Of a stretch of DNA of 13,764 nt, positions 8,086-13,764 are shown in pieces (position 1 is the first letter of the stretch; the number at the start of each line of letters is the position of its first letter). Source of the DNA: Rachicladosporium sp. CCFEE 5018 (lineage: Eukaryota; Ascomycota; Dothideomycetes; Cladosporiales; Cladosporiaceae); NCBI GenBank assembly GCA_002077045.2, contig KZ111140.1, positions 3,150,864 to 3,164,627 of the forward strand, given 5' to 3'. The notes under the pieces were generated by a model. That model had not been told where the DNA came from, did not search any database, and saw only the letters and a list, made by a program, of their open reading frames with translations. Made by a program: the position numbers and the translations under genes.

Positions 8086-9296
8086 CTACAATTTCGACGA
8101 CCTCCCAATATCATATATCGTCGCCTCTCCCGGCGCCTTACCATGCTCACTCTTCGGATTCGCGCTCGAATCCTGGATCGGCTTGCCCTGAATATCAGGC
8201 TCCGGCTGCTTATCAACAATGAGACTCGATGCTTTCTGCAGCGTCTCGATAGCTTCTGTCTCGATGCGACCGACGAGATCGGCGCATGTGGGGATGTCGT
8301 GGATGAGGCCGATGACTTGGCCTGCCGTCCAGACCTGTTATGCATGTCAGTAGTTGCAAGCTTGGGTATTGTAAGAGCAGAACTTACGCCATGATCCGGA
8401 TCGCCATTCAGGAACACCTGTCGTCCTCTTGCGCCGGAGACGTAAGGCGCGATCTCCTCGAACTTGCCCGTTGTGCTTTCACGCTCTACTTTCATAGCCT
8501 GCTCGGTGACTTTGTTCTTGAACAGCCGGCTCGTATTCGTCCATCTCCGCAATACAAGCTGTGTATCCGTCTCCTGCGCCTTGACGATGCTCTCCTTAAT
8601 GTTGTTGTGGATCGGCGCCTCGACCGTGCACATGAATCGCGTGCCCATGTTGATACCCTCGGCTCCCAAGCTGAGCGCTGCTGCCAGTCCTTGCCCGTCT
8701 GCAAAGCCGCCCGAGGCGATGAAGGGCACTTTCATCGTTTGCCGGGCGCGCGAGAGGAGGATAAAGTTCGTGATGTCGCTTTCGCCCACGTGGCCAGCGC
8801 ATTCGAAGCCGTCGATTGAGAGGAAGTCTACACCCAACTTCACAGCACTCAAGGCATGGCGAATCGTCGTGCACTTGTGCAGGATCACACAAGGCGGGTT
8901 CGCCTCTTTCAGCATCTTGATTACCGGTCCCGGGCTATTGCCAGCGGTCTCGACGATCCTGATGCCCTCATCTATGACGACCTGGGCATAGGCGGGGTAA
9001 TCTGGTGGGTTGATGGAGGGGAGCAGAGTGATGTTCACGCCGAAGGGGAACTTGGTCATCTTTTTCGTCTTGCGGATCTCCTTGCGCAGGTCTTCGGGCG
9101 TGGGTTGCGTCAGGGCTGTGAGGATACCGAGACCGCCTGCGTTGGAGACGGCGGAGGCGAGCTCGGCGTAGCCGACCCACATCATGCCGCCTTGCACGAC
9201 GGGTACTGCCTAGTGTTAGAGTCCACTTCCAGTATCGAGATCGTGCGACTTACCTCTGATTCCTAACTTGCGCGTGAGCGCTGTGTTGAAAGGCAT
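8086..9296 (-). CDS. Nitronate monooxygenase (2-nitropropane dioxygenase-like) flavoprotein, C-terminal SKL
   Basis: This FMN-dependent TIM-barrel enzyme of the NMO/NPD family is predicted to oxidise alkyl nitronates. Three exons on minus: 9296-9254, 9205-8388 and 8334-8086. Introns are 9206-9253 (48 nt, GTAAGT...GGCAG, phase 1) and 8335-8387 (53 nt, GTAAGT...ACTGAC...ACAG, phase 0). The product has 369 residues. Joining exons 1 and 2 gives 'LGIRVPVVQGGMMWVG' (11-26), the standard NMO N-terminal block, which a start at the later Met would lose. Further hallmarks are 'FPFGVNITLLP' (67-77), 'GFECAGHVGESD' (147-158) with the conserved His153 that acts as catalytic base in characterised class I-type enzymes, and the phosphate-binding 'ASGGFADGQG' (178-187) and 'GINMGTRF' (198-205). 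Exon 3 adds 'VWTAGQVIGLIHDIPTC' and ends R-S-S-K-L, a canonical PTS1, suggesting a peroxisomal matrix enzyme. Substrate is not determined by sequence; the family also includes members of other specificity. Confidence 0.9.
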
Positions 9297-9421
9297 CTTC
9301 GCGGCTTAGCGCTCGAGGTACGTGTAGTGTATCTGCCGGATCTGCTGGCTGTTCCAAGAGAAGAAAGGGACGATCAAGAAGAGGGGCTGGAGAGAGGAAG
9401 ACTCGTACTACCGTTCATAGC

Positions 9422-9466
9422 ATTGGGTGATTACTGAGCACGCAATTGGGTGATTACTGAGCACGC
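9422..9466. repeat. Perfect 22-bp direct repeat at 23-bp period
   Basis: A 22-base segment beginning ATTGGGTGATTACTGAGCAC is present at 9422-9443 and again, identically, at 9445-9466, separated by one base. It lies about 125-170 bp upstream of the nitronate monooxygenase ATG (9296), in its likely promoter or 5' UTR. The core GTGATTAC resembles homeodomain/bZIP-type half sites, but no factor can be assigned. Confidence 0.88.
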
Positions 9467-10337
9467 CGTCGATTTGGACTCATGTTCTGGCGGAGGATCT
9501 GGCACAATCGCAGGTGACCTCGGTAGTTTCGCTCGCGGGTATAAGCTCGGACCTCCAGCAATTCAAACACTCTCGGCCGTAAATCCTCCTTCCAATGCTC
9601 TCCCATACAGTCGATAATGAATATACCAGGCAGGTCTGCGTCGCTGTCACCAGCAAGCAGGCATGGTCAGCTACGTCCATCTCGCGCAAGCTGAGAGTCG
9701 CCTGTGCTCGCATACGACGGCCCCAGTGGCGAGGACCAGCTTCCCAGCACGAGCATCTCGCTGTTCGTCCGATTGCACGGTGTGAGCGAAAGCTACCCAT
9801 CCTTCTGTCACACAACAGGTCGCGTCTTCGTGCCATGGACCGATGCATGCGTAGCCTTGTCGTTGTAAGTGCTCAGAGTTCTCGCGTCGCACAAGGCCAA
9901 TGTCGCACAAGAGCTATTTTCAAAGCTTGCCTTTCCGACGACACCCTCTCAGCGACCTCACCGAGCATCCTACGACATGCTGCGATAACGCTGTGTTCGC
10001 AATTCGCGCGAGAGCTGCACACCGTTCTTTGACATGTAGGCAACACAGGGTAGGACTGAAGTCTCTCTCGTTCCTTCCTCTTCTCAATTAGGCAGCATTC
10101 GAATCATCTGGGCCGAGGAAAATTTGTTCAGACATTCCCTTATCTTGAAGACTGTTACATCTGCTGAGTGCGAGCATGGACGAATGAAGCCAGCGCAGAC
10201 TCGTAATCCTCTCTGAGGTCACAGACTCAGCCGCAGATACGAAGGAGTGATTGCTCCTGTGCGCTATCTAAGTCACGATCCTGAGCGGAGTGGCAAACTG
10301 CCAGCGAATGATCCGATAGCATCGTCTGGCCAGCAAG

Positions 10338-10342
10338 TATAA
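10338..10342 (+). promoter_or_regulatory. TATA box of the secreted cysteine-rich protein gene
   Basis: TATAA occurs in the context CAGCAAGTATAAGACC, 81 bp before the ATG at 10423. A CT-rich segment (CACCTCCTCCTCATCAGCAG) follows, a common arrangement in fungal core promoters of strongly expressed or regulated genes. Confidence 0.55.
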
Positions 10343-10422
10343 GACCACACCTCCTCCTCATCAGCAGTAAGCCATATATCAGCATCACCAACGAAGCAGC
10401 TACTCAGTCTACCACCGACACA

Positions 10423-10830
10423 ATGATCTCAATGATCCTCTCCCTGCTGGCCCTCGCTACGGCCTTCCTCACATCCGCAGCCCCCTGCCCTCAGACAACC
10501 GGCTCTGCTCCAATCACTCCTCTCACAACGACCATAACCTACTATCAAGGCACTACCACCGGCTCATCATGCGCCTCCCAACTCGTTGCTAGCGGCAACC
10601 TCACGGAGAACTGGTGCATGACTTTCCGTACCTACGCAGCTACGATCACTCATCTGGAGGACAGAGATTGCACTTTCGTGCTGTACAAGGGGAGTGCGAG
10701 CTGCAGTACAGAGGGAGGTGAAGTCGAGCATGTCGGTCTGCCTGCTGGTAACGACACGACCTGTGTGGTCGGCGATGTGTTGGATGGAGGGATGAACCAG
10801 AAGGCGAGCGGGATGTGGAGCTGTGGATGA
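10423..10830 (+). CDS. Small secreted cysteine-rich protein (effector-like), unknown function
   Basis: This is a single-exon gene for 135 residues. Residues 1-20 form a typical secretion signal: a hydrophobic Ile/Leu/Ala core ending Thr-Ser-Ala-Ala, with likely cleavage before Pro21-Cys22. The mature chain is about 115 residues, has no further membrane segment and carries seven Cys (22, 50, 65, 83, 94, 114, 134). Six of these could pair into three disulfides. Two N-glycosylation sequons are present (Asn59-Leu-Thr, Asn110-Asp-Thr). The Thr/Ser-rich stretch 24-48 suits O-glycosylation. The C-terminal part 'AGNDTTCVVGDVLDGGM' followed by 'KASGMWSC' resembles a motif I associate with uncharacterised secreted proteins of Dothideomycetes, but I cannot name a family. 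Two in-frame ATGs (10423, 10432) are possible; the first gives the complete signal peptide. The gene may encode an effector, a cell-wall protein or an antimicrobial-type protein; the sequence does not decide. Confidence 0.8.
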   Translation: MISMILSLLALATAFLTSAAPCPQTTGSAPITPLTTTITYYQGTTTGSSCASQLVASGNLTENWCMTFRTYAATITHLEDRDCTFVLYKGSASCSTEGGEVEHVGLPAGNDTTCVVGDVLDGGMNQKASGMWSCG

Positions 10831-11754
10831 AGTCGCAATTCTTGAATGTCATCTCTGATGGTCGGCGGTACTCTGCGTCTCATTGAGAATGCGACTAACA
10901 CTGGGTGGTGTACGGTGCTTCTGCAGTCATGCACAGTCGATCATGTCGTGCAGGTGGTGGGATATGGCTTGGCGGGACGTTGAACAAAAGGCCCGACTTG
11001 AGCGTGGCTTTACCAGGGTGATCCACCCATCGTCTCGATGCAGGTTTGGCTTGCGGGGCGAGGCGTGGAGAGAGCTGTCTTTGCTCGGAGATTTGTAGCT
11101 CCAAGTAGCTGTGAAGGTGGTAATAGTAATGCATGAAGGTCTCACCCATCGGTCTCCGTATGTCTCATCTACTATAAGTGACATTGGAGACGTAGCTTGC
11201 CCAGCCAACGTCAGTCAGCCACGCTCATGTACTGTAGTCCTCCACATCGCGTCCACGTCCAGGGCATGGCCGATCAGCCGTTCATCGTGTGGAGAAAACC
11301 AATATCTCCATGTCCTTAGTGCAGTGCTGTGGGAGTGAGTGGGTTCATCCATCACATGGCCTCGTCTGTGCGGAGTTCAACGTCATTTGCCAGACTTCGT
11401 GAAGCTTGAGCTCTTCTTCTACCAGCCTCTTCGCTCGGTAAGACATTCAACAGTATTGCACCTCACCAAATACTCGTTGTGCATGGAGCTGCGAAGACAG
11501 AGCACCTTTCTCCTATTCCTAGCATTGACCTGATCGCTTCAGAGCGACGTTCACAGTGAGACGAAACGAAGCAGGTACGTGAATTCTGGTATGCCATTGA
11601 CTTCCGCAGCTTGAGCTTCACCCCAGAAACAGCCCTCCCCGCTTTCGACATTCACGTGTCATGACCATGCGCGATGCAGTACTGACACAGCACCTCTAGT
11701 AGTCCGTCACCTCCCGAGACTACCATCTCCCACCACACTCATTCAACACCCACC
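10831..11754. other. Intergenic region upstream of glycogen synthase
   Basis: This is 924 bp without a supported coding gene. Short frames on both strands (for example 10883-11098 and 11463-11651) lack motifs and overlap in opposite directions. The right end (11691-11754) is a C/T-rich leader leading into CACCATGG. A GTACGT donor (11575) and a CTGAC...CTCTAG acceptor (ending 11699) could delimit a 5'-UTR intron of the glycogen synthase gene; see the finding. Confidence 0.45.
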
Positions 11755-13764
11755 ATGGCCGAAAAACCCCGCCGCGACGTGCGCAACCACGTCCTCTTCG
11801 AAGTCGCAACCGAAGTCGCCAACCGCGTCGGCGGTATCTACTCCGTCCTCAAATCGAAAGCACAAGTCACCACCGCCGAGTATGGCTCCACATACACCCT
11901 GCTCGGCCCTCTCAACCGCGCCTCTGCAGCGGTCGAAGTGGAGGAGATCGAGCCCAAGGATCCGGCTATGAAGGCCACGATCCAGTCGATGAACGAGCGT
12001 GGTATTCAGACGCTCTATGGGCGGTGGCTGATTGATGGTGCGCCTAGAGTGTTGCTGTTTGATACGGGGACGGGGTATTATAAGCTTGATGAGTGGAAGG
12101 GGGATTTGTGGAGTACGGCGGGGATTCCGAGTCCGCCGGATGATCATGAGACGAATGAGGCGATTGTGTTTGGGTATTTGATTGCGTGGTTCTTGGGCGA
12201 GGTATGACTGATCTGGCAGCGAAGACATATTCAGCACTGACAACCGCAGTACGTCTACCACGAGAAAGAACGGGCTGTCATTGCGCAATTCCATGAGTGG
12301 CTGGCTGGTGTTGCTCTACCTCTCTGCAAGAAGCGGAAGATCGATGTGACTACTATCTTCACCACTCATGCTACGCTCCTCGGCCGCTACCTTTGCGCCG
12401 GCTCAGTCGACTTCTACAACAACTTGCAAAACTTCGATTGCGATGCCGAGGCAGGTAAGCGAGGCATCTACCACCGCTACTGCATAGAACGCGGTGCGGC
12501 GCATGCGGCGGATGTCTTCACGACTGTTTCGCACATCACGGCCTACGAAAGCGAGCATCTACTCAAGCGGAAACCGGACGGTGTGCTGCCCAATGGACTG
12601 AACGTCAAGAAGTTCAGCGCAACGCATGAGTTCCAAAATCTGCATCAGACTAATAAGGAGCGCATCAATGACTTCGTGCGCGGACATTTCTACGGCCACA
12701 ACGACTTCGACCTGGACAAGACGCTGTACTTCTTCACTGCGGGACGGTACGAGTACAGGAATAAGGGTGTGGACATGTTCATCGAGTCGCTCGCACGACT
12801 GAACCACGAGATGAAGTCTGCGGGCTCTGACATGACAGTCGTCGCATTCATCATCATGCCCGCGCAAACGACCTCTCTCGCAGTCGAAGCTTTGAAGGGT
12901 CAAGCAGTCATGAAAAGCTTACACGACACAATCGGCAACATCGAAAAGAATATCGGCAAGAAGCTCTTCGACAAATCCATCGCCTGGAAAGAAGGCCAAG
13001 ACCCGCCAGACGACAAGGATCTCCTCTCGCCGCAAGACAAAGTCATGCTCCGTCGCCGCCTCTACGCCATGAAACGCTACAACTTGCCTCCTATTGTTAC
13101 GCACAACATGGTCACAGACGCCGAAGACCCGATCCTGAACCAAATCCGCCGATGCCAGCTCTTCAACCACCCCACCGATCGCGTGAAAGTCATCTTCCAC
13201 CCCGAGTTCCTCAACTCCGCCAACCCCGTGCTACCAATGGACTATGAAGACTTTGTCCGTGGCACCCACATGGGCGTCTTCGCATCTTACTACGAGCCCT
13301 GGGGATACACTCCAGCAGAATGCACAGTCATGGGCGTGCCATCCATCACCACCAATCTCTCGGGTTTCGGATGCTACATGGAAGAGCTGATCGAGAACGC
13401 GCAAGACTACGGGATATACATTTTGGATCGGCGGATGAAGGGCATCGACGACAGTGTGAACCAGTTGACGTACTTCATGCACGAGTTTACGAAGAAGAGT
13501 AAACGGCAGAGGATCAATCAGCGGAATCGCACGGAGCGGTTGAGCGATCTGTTGGATTGGAAGAGGATGGGTATGGAGTATGTTAAGGCGCGGCAACTTG
13601 CTCTGCGACGAGGTATGCTATTCCCCCTCCCTGCTTCATCAACCTGCGATACTAACGAGATGTGCGCCAGCCTACCCCGACTCCTTCACCGACGACATGG
13701 ACGAACCCTCCTTCTTCGACGAAGGCAACGTCAAGCTCACGCGGCCCCTCTCCGCCCCCGGCTC
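11755..13764 (+). CDS. Glycogen synthase (GT3 family), 3' truncated by window edge
   Basis: This enzyme extends glycogen chains from UDP-glucose in the cytosol. Exons: 11755-12201, 12250-13612 and 13671 to beyond the right edge. Introns are 12202-12249 (48 nt, GTATGA...ACTGAC...CGCAG, phase 0) and 13613-13670 (58 nt, GTATGC...ACTAAC...CCAG, phase 1). Translation gives about 634 residues before the edge; fungal enzymes are about 700, so the last part is missing. Hallmarks: 'VANRVGGIYSVLKSKA' (21-36) of the UDP-glucose site, 'TTHATLLGRYLCAGSVDFYN' and 'VLPNGLNVKKF'. 'YYEPWGYTPAECTVMGVPS' contains the GT3 E-x7-E pair Glu498/Glu506. The arginine cluster Arg568, 570, 574, 576 and 579 ('KRQRINQRNRTERLSDLLDW') matches the glucose-6-phosphate and phosphorylation-sensitive regulatory helix of yeast Gsy2. 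The sequence stops in 'TRPLSAPGS', the start of the C-terminal regulatory Ser region. Kozak context CACCATGG is ideal. Confidence 0.96.

Larger units (their letters stand above)
9297..10422. other. Long divergent spacer between the nitronate monooxygenase and the secreted-protein gene
   Basis: These 1126 bp separate two divergently transcribed genes. Open frames of up to 145 codons (plus, 9595-10032) and 122 codons (minus, 9480-9848) overlap each other and show no domain, signal peptide or splice-supported extension, so I do not call a gene. A short tandem duplication (9422-9466) and a TATA box (10338-10342) are listed separately. The right end, about 10350-10420, is a pyrimidine-rich leader. 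Confidence 0.5.

Noticed and set aside
8335..8387. Intron retention as a switch removing the PTS1 from the nitronate monooxygenase
   Set aside because: The 53-nt intron has no in-frame stop, but retention shifts the frame and replaces the last 82 residues, including conserved sequence, by an Arg/Ser-rich tail. A functional cytosolic isoform seems unlikely.
8464..8991. 175-codon open frame antisense to the nitronate monooxygenase-like gene
   Set aside because: It is a shadow of the conserved exon 2 frame; the translation lacks any family motif.
4587..9296. GFA-family gene, acetoacetyl-CoA synthetase and nitronate monooxygenase as a secondary-metabolite cluster
   Set aside because: There is no backbone enzyme, transporter or cluster-type regulator in the window, and the flanking genes are housekeeping (glycogen synthase, gamma-tubulin complex).
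9480..10032. Overlapping open frames on both strands in the divergent spacer, considered as a relic gene
   Set aside because: I looked for acetyltransferase-like, thioesterase-like and secreted-protein motifs and found none. The frames overlap in opposite directions and have no splice-supported extension.
11743..12294. 183-codon open frame antisense to glycogen synthase exon 1
   Set aside because: It mirrors the strongly conserved GT3 coding frame on the other strand, has no domain, and is explained by the biased codon use of the real gene.

Overview
The window is nuclear DNA of a filamentous ascomycete fungus, most likely a Dothideomycete. The genes are eukaryotic: starts sit in good Kozak contexts (CACCATGG, TCATCATGGCC). 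They carry short introns of 48-64 nt with GTRNGT-type donors, CTGAC/CTAAC-like branch sites and CAG/TAG acceptors. A tandem pair of fungal 'LPAELRN-IY' proteins and a small secreted cysteine-rich protein also fit. The species cannot be named from sequence alone.

Layout, left to right. (1) The 3' part of a gamma-tubulin complex component gene, probably GCP5-like, plus strand, cut by the left edge. (2) Two tandem plus-strand paralogues of a fungal F-box-like/2EXR-type family. The upstream copy lacks an in-frame ATG and carries a frameshift, so it looks like a pseudogene; the downstream copy is intact. (3) A two-exon GFA-family (CENP-V/GFA zinc-fold) protein on plus. (4) Convergent to it, a three-exon acetoacetyl-CoA synthetase on minus. 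(5) A three-exon nitronate monooxygenase-like flavoprotein, also on minus. (6) After a long divergent spacer, a 135-aa secreted cysteine-rich protein on plus with a TATA box. (7) Glycogen synthase (GT3) on plus, cut by the right edge just before its C-terminal regulatory tail ends.

I resolved exon structures by reading splice sites and protein continuity, so several CDS boundaries differ from simple open frames. Once spliced, both acetoacetyl-CoA synthetase and the nitronate monooxygenase end in Ser-Lys-Leu, the canonical peroxisomal import signal PTS1. Two neighbouring same-strand genes therefore probably encode peroxisomal matrix enzymes: one activates acetoacetate to its CoA ester, the other oxidises nitronates in a compartment rich in catalase. 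This is the most interesting signal in the window. The second is the decayed paralogue, whose two lesions can be placed by alignment to its intact neighbour.

The remaining sequence is intergenic. It holds two short tandem duplications, two TATA-like elements and a candidate 5'-UTR intron before glycogen synthase. I found no tRNA, rRNA, CRISPR array or recognisable transposon.
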